Shown piece after piece: positions 22,001 to 32,300 of a DNA stretch of 64,000 bases. The DNA is taken from NCBI GenBank assembly GCA_964019135.1, contig OZ025253.1:6267059-6331058 (forward strand). The letters run 5' to 3'. The notes below the pieces were generated by a model, which worked only from the letters and a program-made list of their open reading frames with translations, had not been told where the DNA came from and did no database searches. The DNA comes from Arenicola marina (lineage: Eukaryota > Annelida > Polychaeta > Arenicolidae). A program made the position numbers and the translations under genes. How positions within the stretch are numbered: the first letter of the stretch is position 1; each line of letters opens with the position of its first letter.

Positions 22001-24111
22001 TACTCCTAATAGACTTCGAAAAAGCATTTGACACCCTAAGCTGGCAATATATCAAGCAAGTACTTGAAAGCTATGATTTCGGCACTACTTTCAGAAAGTG
22101 GTTCAGTATACTGTATAACGAATGTTCAAGCTGTGTGATAAACAACGGCCACTTTTCGAAGTTCTTCTCACTTGGTAGAGGCTGTAGACAAGGCGACCCC
22201 CTGTCGCCGTATATATTCATTCTGGCTATCAAACCTCTAGCCATGCGCATTAAGCAAGACGCACAAATAAAGGGTATTAAGGTAAATAAAAACGAGTACA
22301 AAATCGGACAATACGCGGACGATACTTTTATGTTTTTAGATGGGTCAGAGGTTTCGTTAAGAAGAACATTCTATGTGTTGCATGAGTTTAAAGTGTGCTC
22401 AGGCCTGGCAGTAAATGTCGAGAAAACCAAAGTAATAAGACTGGGTAAACAGATCCAGACCCACCATAGAATCTGCCCAGACATGCCCCTGACCTGGGTT
22501 GAAGAATTTAAGTTACTTGGAATCACATTCACGGTTGATATGAAAGACATGGTTAACCGAAACTATAATGGGAAAATGGTAGCATTCCAGAGTGTATTAA
22601 ATGTGTACAGTAAGCGTAAACTTTCACTTCGAGGAAAAGTGACAGTAGTTAAAACAATGGCTATTCCTAAACTGATAGATGTTATGTCGGTTCTACCGTC
22701 GCCGCAGCCAAGTTTTATCGAACAGGTTACCAAAATTATACGATCATTTATATGGAATTCAGGCTCACCTAAGATTGCCTATAATAAAATGGTTCAGACA
22801 GAAGAAAATGGGGGAATTAACTTAACCCACATTCCATTTTTGTTGCACGCGCTAAAGATTTCGTGGGTGAAAAGACTTGTCACGTCAGAAGGCGCTTGGC
22901 AAGACCTGTTCTCTACCACCATATGTAATGAGAAGTCACTGTGTTGGCAACTGGATCCAATATCTTTGAAGTGCTTTATGACACTGTCGAACCCTTTTTG
23001 GCGTGATGTATTTAAAGCGTGGTACCGGTTTAGATCGATCGGGGACAGTACAGATGTCCGAACATATCCACTTTGGAACACGCAGTTTCTAAGTCACTCT
23101 AACCTTGTTACTAGGAAAGCAGAATTTATTAACGCAGGGGTCATATTCTATAACGATGTTATTGATGATATGGGTCGTGTTTTAGGATGGCAAGACTTCA
23201 AACAGGCTTTTGGAATCAAGCTAAATTTTGCCGATTTCTACAGTTTAACCCATTCACTACCAAGAAGCTGGAGAGTTGAGAGTTTGGAAAAGGCGTCTAA
23301 ATTACAAGAGGTAGGGTGTACTGAACTACAGGCTGTGTTAACATCAAAGCGGGTATGCAATATTGTGTATCAACGCTTGATCCTTGAATTGTGTCCGGTG
23401 AGAAATAATGAAACAAAGTGGGAAACCTCGCTAGGAAAAAAATTTACTCCTGAAGAATGGAGAGGTTTTTATACTGTTGCGAAAACAAGTACAGTTGATG
23501 AACGGCTCAGGAGCTTCCAATATAAGCTTCTCCAACGATGTTTGTCCACCAATACTTACCTAAAAAAATGTAATCTAGCAGAAGACGAGAGTTGTACGTT
23601 TTGTAATAGTGCCGTCGAAACACTTGAACATTTATTCTTTCATTGTCCATATGTGAAGCAACTGTGGCACTCACTTGCGATTTGGTTTGAGGCGCAATCT
23701 GGTTTCCGCATATGGCAGTTACTATCGTTAACCACGGTAATGTTTGGTGTAAGCAAGTCTACAAAACACCGTCTGTTAAACCATATTATAATCATTGTCA
23801 AAAGCTATATATTCTCGTGCAAGTGTAAGGAAACAAAACCTAGGGTACAAAATGCTTTAAGAATTATAAGATACTATTATAATATAGAAAAATGCGTCAT
23901 TCAGCAGAAACCGTCTTACAGCAAACAGATATTTAATGATAAGTGGAAATGTCTCTTTCATTAACCATTGTTCCTTATGGGGATAGATCCTCTCCCGGTA
24001 GCGTGTGTTTGTCTGCCTCGTATATAAAATGTTTATGTATCAACGTATCGATGTCACTTCTCACGATTGTAACGCATGCCATGCCATATTGTCACAATAA
24101 ATGAAAATTTA

Positions 24112-24147
<36 letters not shown>

Positions 24148-27100
24148 ATCTAAACTTACTTTAGGAACAGAAAACTAATGACTGGGCTGCAGTGGGCTGA
24201 GGATGTTGTGTGGGTGTGGGTGTGGCGGGGAGGGGGGGGGGTTGCCGAACCGGGGTAGTCACCGGTTCAGAAGTCACACCGTTTCACTTGTGATATGTAG
24301 GCCTAGGTAAATGGTAGCGCCGTGAAGACCTTTGTTCTCACGTTACGTTCCAGCCAATACAATTAATTGTGATTACATAAACTATATATCCTAAAGCTCT
24401 GGCAGCTAATACGATTGACGTCATGTGAGTTGCTTTTGAACTCACGAGTCAAGTAATTGAGGCCTGATGAGGGGCTGCAACGGCGGGCGGGCGAGATGGC
24501 AAATATGTCTGACCGCTACCGTGACGTCATCATCAGCTGCAATACGCTACCTCTATGACGGGGGCAGTAGTTAGCGTTCAATCGCTGATTACTCAGTTAT
24601 CAGATTCATCAAAATATGGCCTTCTGGGGATGAACGCCTTTGGTTTCATATTTTCAATAAAACAATTATTCATCGCTGTGGCCTATTTCACGTACATAGT
24701 TTAGCCGGCTACGGGGCTTAGTCGACTAAAATCGCCCATCTTTTACATGGTAACTTTAGTCGACTAAGCCCCGTTGCCGGCTAAACTGCGTTCATGAAAT
24801 CCGCCACTAGTCTTGGCTTTTCTCTTAAGTATGAAGCTTTAATCTGTGTGAATATGCCGCATATCGCGTCAGTGGGGCAGTAGCAAGGTAGAAACACCCT
24901 ACTCTTTGCGAAAGAGTAGGGTGTTACTCCTGGAAACCTGGCGACACTGGGGCGGATCAATGTAATGAAAAGGAGAGGTCGCCACCAGGTCATGGTGAAG
25001 TCGAGATCTACTCCTCCAAATCATTCATTGATTGTCTCCAGATGTTCCTAAGTTAGTCCTAGTGTGCACAGGACGGGCCTAAATCGATAAATATGCCGCA
25101 TATCGTGTAAGCCAGCCCTTACCGTTGTCTCTCCGTGACGTCACGTTCAGCCGACCCATACCTCTGCCTCTCCATGGCGTCACGATCAGCCGCCCCTTAA
25201 TTACCTTTCTCTCCATGACGTCACGATCAGCCAGCCCTTACCTCTGTCTCTCCATGACGTCAGGATCAGCCGGCCCTTACCTCTGTCTCTCCGTGATGTC
25301 ACGATCAGCCGATCCTTACTTCTGTCTTTCCATGACGTCATGATCAGCCGACCCTTACCTCTGTCTCTCTATGACATCACAATAAACCACCCCTTACTTA
25401 CCTTTGTATCTTCGTGACGTCACGATCAGCCCGCCCTTACCTCTGTCTCTCTATGACGTCATGATCAGCCGCCCCTTATATACCTAATGTCTCTCCGTGA
25501 CGTCCCGATCAGCCAGCCCTTATCTCTGTCTCTCCATGACGTCACGATCAGCCTGCCCTTACATCTGTCTCTCCGTGACGTCACGATCAGCCGGCCGCTA
25601 CCTCTGTCTCTCCGTGACGTCACGATCAGCCGGCTCTTACCTCTGTCTCTCCGTGACGTCACGATCAGCCGGCCCCTACCTCCGTCTCTCCGTGACGTCA
25701 CGATCAGCCGGGAATTTACTTACCTCTATTGGGTAGTCATAAGGGCTGAGGCAGGCGTTGATGCTGGGCGACTTTCTGTTCTTGCCCCGCAGCTGGGTGT
25801 AGAAGTAGGGGTCCATTTCGACGAGGACGCCCCGCCAGCCATCCTGCTGCTCCAGTGCCATCGTGTTGGAGGACCGCTCCCCGTCCAGCGCGCCACACTC
25901 GATGAAGAAGCCATTCTTCTGTGAAAACCAACGTCATGGTACAGTGTTCAACCATAAAGAAGTACCAAAGGGTGCCTTTCTGTGGGCCAGGACCCAAAAT
26001 ACCCAGCGTGACTTCCGAGATTGCGATAGAGCTACGTCGTATGCCAAAACATTGTTCAGACCGGTCAGTTTAGCGCATTTAGGCGCAACGGAACCAGCCT
26101 AGTCAGTTAATTTTCAATCAGCCGCCATTTTTTATACGGAATGTCACGTGTTCTTTTGAATGGTGAAGATCGGCATGCCGAATAAAGGCGCCGCACCCGA
26201 CCCGGGAGAAGAAGTGTCGGGCGGCATACCGAGGCGTAATGTGCGTATTCGGCTTACCTTGCGGATATACCCGAGCTACCAGTGATTCAGTGATGTAACC
26301 AATGCTAATGTTACTTTGATATGTAACTAGCAATCTCAGTATAATCATATCTGTTATTCACTTAATAGAAAGATAGAACTATTATAGCGCAACGATTGGG
26401 CCAATCCATATACTATCTAGATTGTTGTATTTCTGTTCCTGTTTACATTTGTCAATTTGTTTATATAATGATTCTGATTTATCCGAATTTACTTGATGGC
26501 TGCTCGGAGAATTATTGGAGTACTACATTATGGGACTACGTGTTGGTATCACCCCTACACTATGGTGAGAAGAATGAATGGACTCGTCCAAGTGAAACCC
26601 CCCTGACAACGCGGATTGTTTACCGATTGTCGTCAAACGCGAGACGATGTAGCGGCAGTTTACAAGGGGGTTTACTTGATTCTCAACCACCAACTAAATA
26701 AACCACCTCCTCCACGCCGCCTCCACTTTGCATGGGACGCGAGTCAACAGGGTCTGAGCTAAATTTCATATAATGTCTCCTGATATAGGTCATTAGGTTT
26801 TTAAGCAATAACCATACAGTATGCAACTGGATGAGACTTGCTCACGAGCCGTTTAAATATCGTATATAATCATTGTATCATGACGCCATATTGTTATTGT
26901 TATTAGTATTACAGCATATGTGTGTGGATAATTTCAAAATTGTGTGTTGAGGTGAGTTATTAGGTTTTAAAGTACAACACATGTTGAAATGTCATGACCC
27001 GTATTTACGAGGTATTAAGTATCGTATATCTCGTCTCATTGTAATTGATACCTCAGCGTATGTATTTGCATAATTTCAGAAATATCTATTGAACTAAGTT

Positions 27101-28160
27101 ATAAAGTTTAAATAAATGGTAAATGATCCGTTGATCCGTGATTTTCATATTTGTATTAGGCGCTTGTCCCCTCACCTTCACTGCTAAGTATGAAGGCAAC
27201 ACCTATTTTCATAGAGCCTTTCATAAATATCCATAGTGGACTGCATAATATGGTATATCTTTATATATATCAATAAGTATCCATTAATATTTGCCTGTCA
27301 AACATCTGATTGCCACAGATGTGTATTACATTTAATTTTTAATGGTAATGTTTTACCACCACATTTGTCATTAGGAATGTGTTTTCGCCTCACCCTTTTG
27401 CGTGGCGATATGTTTTCCGCCAAAGTTTGTTTCATTTGTGATGTGTTTTTCCACCACATGTTTATCAGTGGCGATGTGTTTTTTTCCGCCACTGATAATT
27501 TTAAACTTTGTACTCTCGGCATTAAAGTTGCCCTCTCCAACTGCTTACATAAGTCGTTGTGTTATTCTATTACAATACAGGGAACGAGTTGCGGGCGAGC
27601 CAGCTATATCACCCGTTCGTAGCGCTAGAAATAAATACTTCTTGTATCGAATAAGCCTCAGCTTCTGCTCCTTGCTAACCTTTATTTCATTATTTTGATT
27701 TGTGTACTCTTCATGGCAATGCAGCTTATTATTATACCGAAGTAATGTCCCCAATATACAGTTAACTGACCTTGTTGTGGAGGACTTCTGAGACCGCCTT
27801 CGACTGTGGGGTGGTGACTATTTTCCGAGATGTTTTCACCATGTGGTCAGAGGGCGGGTCCATTAGAGCTTGCACCAAGGCGATGACATCGGGATCACGT
27901 GCTCCGGCTTTCCGGGCGATCAGCTCATCCAGCCGCGCTTTCAAAACCATGTCATATTGCGTCACGATGGCGTTGACGCGTCTCTCAACAAGTGGCACTG
28001 CGGCCTCGGCGGAGTTGGGTTCGGGACCATTGTCATTGGACATGTAGGACAGTGGTCGGTGCGAGGGGGTGTGATTGGACAGCATGGCTATGAACACGTA
28101 GGCGGTGTGCATCCCAAGCACTACCAGCAGAGTCTTCAGCCATAGTGGGTAGCGCTGCAT
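18674..28160 (-). CDS. FkbM-domain (Star-like) type II membrane protein, gene copy B, complete
   Basis: The coding sequence is the complement of 27771-28160, 25724-25918 and 18674-19048: 390 + 195 + 375 bp, 319 aa plus stop. All junctions are phase 0 with consensus sites (donors AAG|GTCAGT and GAG|GTAAGT; acceptors TTTTCACAG and CTACCGCTAG). Residues 7-26 are a signal anchor; the stem carries NHT. The FkbM (Methyltransf_21) domain spans about 131-319: FFIECGALDGERSSNT (134-149), the acidic strand VLVEMDP, PCFPLESILLAI, then VDFFSLDVEGFELEVLK (239-255) and LAVEY. An acceptor nine bases upstream of the ATG implies an additional 5' untranslated exon. The order and spacing match Star-like proteins of invertebrates, which sit in ER/Golgi membranes. 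Whether this one transfers methyl groups, and to what, is unknown. Intron 2 (6.7 kb) hosts a full-length LINE in the opposite orientation. Confidence 0.88.
20132..21376 (+). CDS. LINE ORF2, part 1: APE-type endonuclease
   Basis: The frame is open from 20132, with no in-frame ATG before the endonuclease begins (ITIACLNVRG). Catalytic motifs in order are CIQDVH (the usual LQETH position), ICGDWNMVLD, RLDFFLMS and the terminal TDHSLV, all consistent with an active APE fold. The domain nicks target DNA to prime reverse transcription. The frame ends at a TAA just after a run of nine A (21360-21368); adding one base in that run, or a -1 slip, would continue directly into part 2. Start codon and translation mode are unresolved. 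Confidence 0.82.
   Translation, partial: NAKARIWQGVNTIGAASEITIACLNVRGIGSALKRCDVLAWLKDKSLSVYCIQDVHISPEIERSLRDFWPGDYYVNSPSSQARGVAILLSKGIDYTLHGQYKDENGNLLVLDLTLKEYRFTLVSVYGPNSDTPSFYANLQQQIENFGNASVIICGDWNMVLDFKRDTRGYKRENNKKAKETVLLLIETLDVVDCWRVQHPNSHRYTWTNQQRKSQRARLDFFLMSSDIFALCEKTDIMSGYRTDHSLVTVTINFQCTPRGKGFWKLNVSLLHDPEYAVVVKKCIRDLEEQYCVSNTIVCDQTREKVEFVINDQLFWEMLKMEIRGRTISYSAHKKKKTVREEEGLEKRINELNRVVDNVSSGSDEQNELQELKDQLEKIRIGKTRGILVRARANYYEAGEKPSRYFCRLEKKTT
21349..23964 (+). CDS. LINE ORF2, part 2: reverse transcriptase and C-terminal zinc motif
   Basis: The useful sequence begins at about 21360, in the A-run shared with part 1. RT motifs appear in order: NWRPISLLNADYK, LLLIDFEKAFDT, GCRQGDPLSPYIFIL, the active-site YADD (Tyr codon at 22312), and the thumb-like ELKLLG equivalent (EEFKLLGITF). 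The C-terminal CTFCNSAVETLEHLFFHC is a CCHC-type motif typical of this clade. Apart from the single frame change the catalytic residues are intact to the stop at 23964, so this copy or a close sibling may be retrotransposition-competent. Confidence 0.88.
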   Translation: MPFGKKNYVNKQINRIIVDGKEIIRKEDILNEQMHFYNRLYSNCDRAEGCDFATFLNPHNVVPLHVSEREKCDAPLSCDEIKEAIKGSKNNKSPGNDGLPVEFYKFFWKDLGHYLMRSFTRAFESGSLSITQKQGVITCLPKGDRQRELLKNWRPISLLNADYKVLSGAIAARLKTVLSRIISQDQKGFLKGRYIGENIRLVYDMMHYLVQHSRTGILLLIDFEKAFDTLSWQYIKQVLESYDFGTTFRKWFSILYNECSSCVINNGHFSKFFSLGRGCRQGDPLSPYIFILAIKPLAMRIKQDAQIKGIKVNKNEYKIGQYADDTFMFLDGSEVSLRRTFYVLHEFKVCSGLAVNVEKTKVIRLGKQIQTHHRICPDMPLTWVEEFKLLGITFTVDMKDMVNRNYNGKMVAFQSVLNVYSKRKLSLRGKVTVVKTMAIPKLIDVMSVLPSPQPSFIEQVTKIIRSFIWNSGSPKIAYNKMVQTEENGGINLTHIPFLLHALKISWVKRLVTSEGAWQDLFSTTICNEKSLCWQLDPISLKCFMTLSNPFWRDVFKAWYRFRSIGDSTDVRTYPLWNTQFLSHSNLVTRKAEFINAGVIFYNDVIDDMGRVLGWQDFKQAFGIKLNFADFYSLTHSLPRSWRVESLEKASKLQEVGCTELQAVLTSKRVCNIVYQRLILELCPVRNNETKWETSLGKKFTPEEWRGFYTVAKTSTVDERLRSFQYKLLQRCLSTNTYLKKCNLAEDESCTFCNSAVETLEHLFFHCPYVKQLWHSLAIWFEAQSGFRIWQLLSLTTVMFGVSKSTKHRLLNHIIIIVKSYIFSCKCKETKPRVQNALRIIRYYYNIEKCVIQQKPSYSKQIFNDKWKCLFH
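24160..24684. other. Intron 2 of gene B, no feature
   Basis: Sequence between the LINE tail and the hairpin element. It has a G-run near 24228-24240 and no supported gene. Confidence 0.5.
24685..24800. repeat. 116-bp imperfect palindrome (MITE-like hairpin)
   Basis: The inner arms 24699-24730 and 24755-24786 are 32 nt each with one mismatch (both include GGGGCTTAGTCGACTAAA) around a 24-nt loop. Weaker pairing extends outward to 24685 and 24800 (ATTTCA...TGAAAT). The structure lies just left of the start of duplication B. It could be a small foldback element or a recombination breakpoint scar. Confidence 0.75.
24816..25085 (-). mobile_element. SINE-like repeat with perfect hairpin (copy in duplication B)
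   Basis: This is the counterpart of 1-287, including the same 33-nt hairpin with GCG loop near 24892-24924. It descends from the same insertion, being collinear within the duplication. Confidence 0.5.
25112..25716. repeat. 39-bp minisatellite carrying TGACGTCA (copy B)
   Basis: About 15 units contain roughly 11 perfect TGACGTCA palindromes; the rest are single-base variants such as TGACATCA or TGATGTCA. Unit number and order differ from copy A, so the array has changed since the duplication. The last unit ends about 10 bp from the exon 2 donor. Confidence 0.9.
25724..25918 (-). CDS. Gene B exon 2 (FkbM domain, first half)
   Basis: This 65-codon, phase 0-0 exon has the same splice sites as in copy A. 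It carries Val at residue 163 where copy A has Ile. The 39-bp TGACGTCA array begins within about 10 bp of its donor. Confidence 0.86.
25919..27770 (-). other. Intron 1 of gene B
   Basis: The intron matches A's intron 1 with scattered substitutions, a 133-bp extra segment (26171-26303) and a shorter GATGTGTTTTCCGCCAC repeat near 27340-27490. No gene is seen within it. Confidence 0.7.
26171..26303. other. 133-bp insertion/deletion difference, present only in B
   Basis: Copy A reads GAAGAT|GCTAAT at 2012/2013, whereas B carries 133 bp at that point. The segment is more GC-rich than the surrounding intron and has inverted GCATGCC/GGCGGCAT-like words, but no clear TIRs, target duplication or open frame with known product. 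Confidence 0.7.
27771..28160 (-). CDS. Gene B exon 1 (signal anchor and stem)
   Basis: The exon runs 130 codons from the ATG at 28158-28160 to the donor AAG|GTCAGT. Compared with copy A it carries Met17, Thr19, Phe23, Met40 and Met71; the remaining 125 residues are the same. Confidence 0.86.
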
Positions 28161-28189
28161 GGGGTTGACCTGCAACAAATGGCAATGGA

Positions 28190-28835
28190 CATGGGTCAGA
28201 AACACACACAAGAAAGGCGGTGAGATGGGCTTTCTGTCTTCTCTTACTCTACGAGACGTGGGTAAACACACAAACCAGGGGGTGAGATGGGCTTTCTCTT
28301 ATCTCTTATCTCTATTGGACATGGGTCAGAAACACACACAAGAAAGGCGGTGAGATGGGCTTTCTGTCTTCTCTTACTCTACGAGACGTGGGTCAAAAAC
28401 ACACAAAACCAGGGGGTGAGATGGGCTTTCTCTTATATCTTATCTCTATTGGACATGGGTCAGAAACACACACAAGACAGACGGTGAGATGGGCTTTCTG
28501 TCTTATCTCACTCTACCAGACACGGGTCAGAAACACGCACAAGGCAGGCGGTGAGATGGACTTTCTCTCTTCTCTCACTCTACTAGACATGGGTCAGAAA
28601 CACGCACAAGGCAGGCGGTGAGATTGGCTTTCTCTCTTCTCTCACTCTACCAGACATGGGTCAGAAACACACACAAGGCAGGCGGTGAGATGGGCTTTTT
28701 CTTTTCTCTCACTCTACTGGACATGGGTCAGAAACTGACACAAGGCAGACGGTGAGATGGGCTTTCTCTCTTCTCTGACTCTACTGGACGTGGGTCAGAA
28801 ACACACACAAGGCAGGCGGTGAGACGGACGGAGAT
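28190..28835. repeat. ~66-bp minisatellite (copy B), upstream of gene B exon 1
   Basis: About 10 units of the repeat described at 3945-5700. It starts about 20 bp upstream of the exon 1 acceptor, so it probably lies in a 5' intron. It is contracted relative to copy A, or expanded in A. Confidence 0.9.
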
Positions 28836-29059
28836 ACAAAACGCACAAGAAAACGTATTTTTAAAATATCCCGACACGTGAAGCAGTGGGTCCTCAATAA
28901 CAATACACAATCTACCACAATGTGGATGCAGAGACACACTGAACTTCTGCAAGTACACACAGATGGGGCCGGTCATTAAGATCTTCGGAAATGACGTACA
29001 CTAGTTTTAACTAATGATCTTGTTATTGCTAATCCCGACATAAAGGTGTACCAGACCGC

Positions 29060-29376
29060 CAGTTTTCATTATCCGTATAATGAACATAAAGTGCTGCTAC
29101 AGTTGATGGAGGACCAATACAACTCCAACGCCATGCAAAACTCGAGTTATTACTATTCTTACAAGTTGAAAAAAATTATATTCTGTCTCACAGAGGGCTG
29201 CTGGGCGTTAACATCACTTCTTGGTTCTTTGGTTTAACTTTCGAATACCACGTTGGAATTAAATTGTTTCGCGATTACAAACCTTGCCAGATATTGTGAG
29301 GCAGTCGCCTTCTTCGCGCTTATCCAGCATGTCGTGGCCAAAAAACGGCACGCCCACCTAGCCCACCAAGGCAGTC
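29060..29376. repeat. Dispersed repeat D, copy 2
   Basis: The sequence matches 6541-6840. It stops at the GGCAG just left of the satellite element's GGTCCGGACT end, where copy 1 continues into further repeat D sequence. The satellite element may therefore have inserted into this repeat. Confidence 0.65.
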
Positions 29377-29378
29377 GA

Positions 29379-32300
29379 GGTCCGGACTTTTGTGTGATAT
29401 CTATATGACTACCCCCAACACAAACGGGAACCCAAAGACCGGGTCGTGTCATATCTATATGACTACCCCCAACACAAACGGGAACCCAAAGACCGGGTCG
29501 TGTCATATCTATATGACTACCCCCAACACAAACGGGAACCCAAAGACCGGGTCGTGTCATATCTATATGACTACCCCCAACACAAACGGGAACCCAAAGA
29601 CCGGGTCGTGTCATATCTATATGACTACCCCCAACACAAACGGGAACCCAAAGACCGGGTCGTGTCATATCTATATGACTACCCCCAACACAAACGGGAA
29701 CCCAAAGACCGGGTCGTGTCATATCTATATGACTACCCCCAACACAAACGGGAACCCAAAGACCGGGTCGTGTCATATCTATATGACTACCCCCAACACA
29801 AACGGGAACCCAAAGACCGGGTCGTGTCATATCTATATGACTACCCCCAACACAAACGGGAACCCAAAGACCGGGTCGTGTCATATCTATATGACTACCC
29901 CCAACACAAACGGGAACCCAAAGACCGGGTCGTGTCATATCTATATGACTACCCGCAACACAAACGGGAACCCAAAGACCGGGTCGTGTCATATCTATAT
30001 GACTACCCCCAACACAAACGGGAACCCAAAGACCGGGTCGTGTCATATCTATATGACTACCCCCAACACAAACGGGAACCCAAAGACCGGGTCGTGTCAT
30101 ATCTATATGACTACCCCCAACACAAACGGGAACCCAAAGACCGGGTCGTGTCATATCTATATGACTACCCCCAACACAAACGGGAACCCAAAGACCGGGT
30201 CGTGTCATATCTATATGACTACCCCCAACACAAACGGGAACCCAAAGACCGAGTCGTGTCATATCTATATGACTACCCCCAACACAAACGGGAACCCAAA
30301 GACCGGGTCGTGTCATATCTATATGACTACCCCCAACACAAACGGGAACCCAAAGACCGGGTCGTGTCATATCTATATGACTACCCCCAACACAAACGGG
30401 AACCCAAAGACCGGGTCGTGTCATATCTATATGACTACCCCCAACACAAACGGGAACCCAAAGACCGGGTCGTGTCATATCTATATGACTACCCCCAACA
30501 CAAACGGGAACCCAAAGACCGGGTCGTGTCATATCTATATGACTACCCCCAACACAAACGGGAACCCAAAGACCGGGTCGTGTCATATCTATATGACTAC
30601 CCCCAACACAAACGGGAACCCAAAGACCGGGTCGTGTCATATCTATATGACTACCCCCAACACAAACGGGAACCCAAAGACCGGGTCGTGTCATATCTAT
30701 ATGACTACCCCCAACACAAACGGGAACCCAAAGACCGGGTCGTGTCATATCTATATGACTACCCCCAACACAAACGGGAACCCAAAGACCGGGTCGTGTC
30801 ATATCTATATGACTACCCCCAACACAAACGGGAACCCAAAGACCGGGTCGTGTCATATCTATATGACTACCCCCAACACAAACGGGAACCCAAAGACCGG
30901 GTCGTGTCATATCTATATGACTACCCCCAACACAAACGGGAACCCAAAGACCGGGTCGTGTCATATCTATATGACTACCCCCAACACAAACGGGAACCCA
31001 AAGACCGGGTCGTGTCATATCTATATGACTACCCCCAACACAAACGGGAACCCAAAGACCGGGTCGTGTCATATCTATATGACTACCCCCAACACAAACG
31101 GGAACCCAAAGACCGGGTCGTGTCATATCTATATGACTACCCCCAACACAAACGGGAACCCAAAGACCGGGTCGTGTCATATCTATATGACTACCCCCAA
31201 CACAAACGGGAACCCAAAGACCGGGTCGTGTCATATCTATATGACTACCCCCAACACAAACGGGAACCCAAAAACCGGGTCGTGTCATATCTATATGACT
31301 ACCCCCAACACAAACAGGAACCCAAAGACCGGGTCGTGTCATATCTATATGACTACCCCCAACACAAACGGGAACCCAAAGACCGGGTCGTGTCATATCT
31401 ATATGACTACCCCCAACACAAACGGGAACCCAAAGACCGGGTCGTGTCATATCTATATGACTACCCCCAACACAAACGGGAACCCAAAGACCGGGTCGTG
31501 TCATATCTATATGACTACCCCTAACACAAACGGGAACCCAAAGACCGGGTCGTGTCATATCTATATGACTACCCCCAACACAAACGGGAACCCAAAGACC
31601 GAGTCGTGTCATATCTATATGACTACCTCCAACACAAACGGGAACCCAAAGACCGGGTCGTGTCATATCTATATGACTACCCCCAACACAAACGGGAACC
31701 CAAAGACCGGGTCGTGTCATATCTATATGACTACCTCCAACACAAACGGGAACCCAAAGACCGGGTCGTGTCATATCTATATGACTACCCCCAACACAAA
31801 CGGGAACCCAAAGACCGGGTCGTGTCATATCTATATGACTACCTCCAACACAAACGGGAACCCAAAGACCGGGTCGTGTCATATCTATATGACTACCTCC
31901 AACACAAACGGGAACCCAAAGACCGAGTCGTGTCATATCTATATGACTACCCCCAACACAAACGGGAACCCAAAGACCGGGTCGTGTCATATCTATATGA
32001 CTACCCCCAACACAAACGGGAACCCAAAGACCGGGTCGTGTCATATCTATATGACTACCCCCAACACAAACGGGAACCCAAAGACCGGGTCGTGTCATAT
32101 CTATATGACTACCCCCAACACAAACGGGAACCCAAAGACCGGGTCGTGTCATATCTATATGACTACCCCCAACACAAACGGGAACCCAAAGACCGGGTCG
32201 TGTCATATCTATATGACTACCCCCAACACAAACGGGAACCCAAAGACCGGGTCGTGTCATATCTATATGACTACCCCCAACACAAACGGGAACCCAAAGA

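Larger units (their letters stand above)
19553..24145 (+). mobile_element. Full-length LINE (L1/Tx1-like) in intron 2 of gene B
   Basis: The element of about 4.6 kb is flanked by a target-site duplication CCATCTAAACTT (19541-19552 and 24146-24157; two further A residues are ambiguous with the tail). It ends in an uninterrupted run of 32 A (24114-24145), with an AATAAA signal at 24096-24101. The 5' region 19553-20130 has no convincing ORF1; a short frame at 19551-19922 with a few Cys residues is not enough to call one. ORF2 encodes an APE endonuclease, a reverse transcriptase and a CCHC tail. The intact tail and TSD indicate recent insertion. It lies antisense to gene B. Confidence 0.9.
24816..28300. 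repeat. Segmental duplication, copy B
   Basis: This is the partner of 1 to about 4000. It contains exons 1 and 2 of gene B, their intron, the 39-bp array and the SINE-like end. It lacks A's 288-855 segment and has an extra 133 bp at 26171-26303. The left limit lies close to the 116-bp hairpin. Confidence 0.85.
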
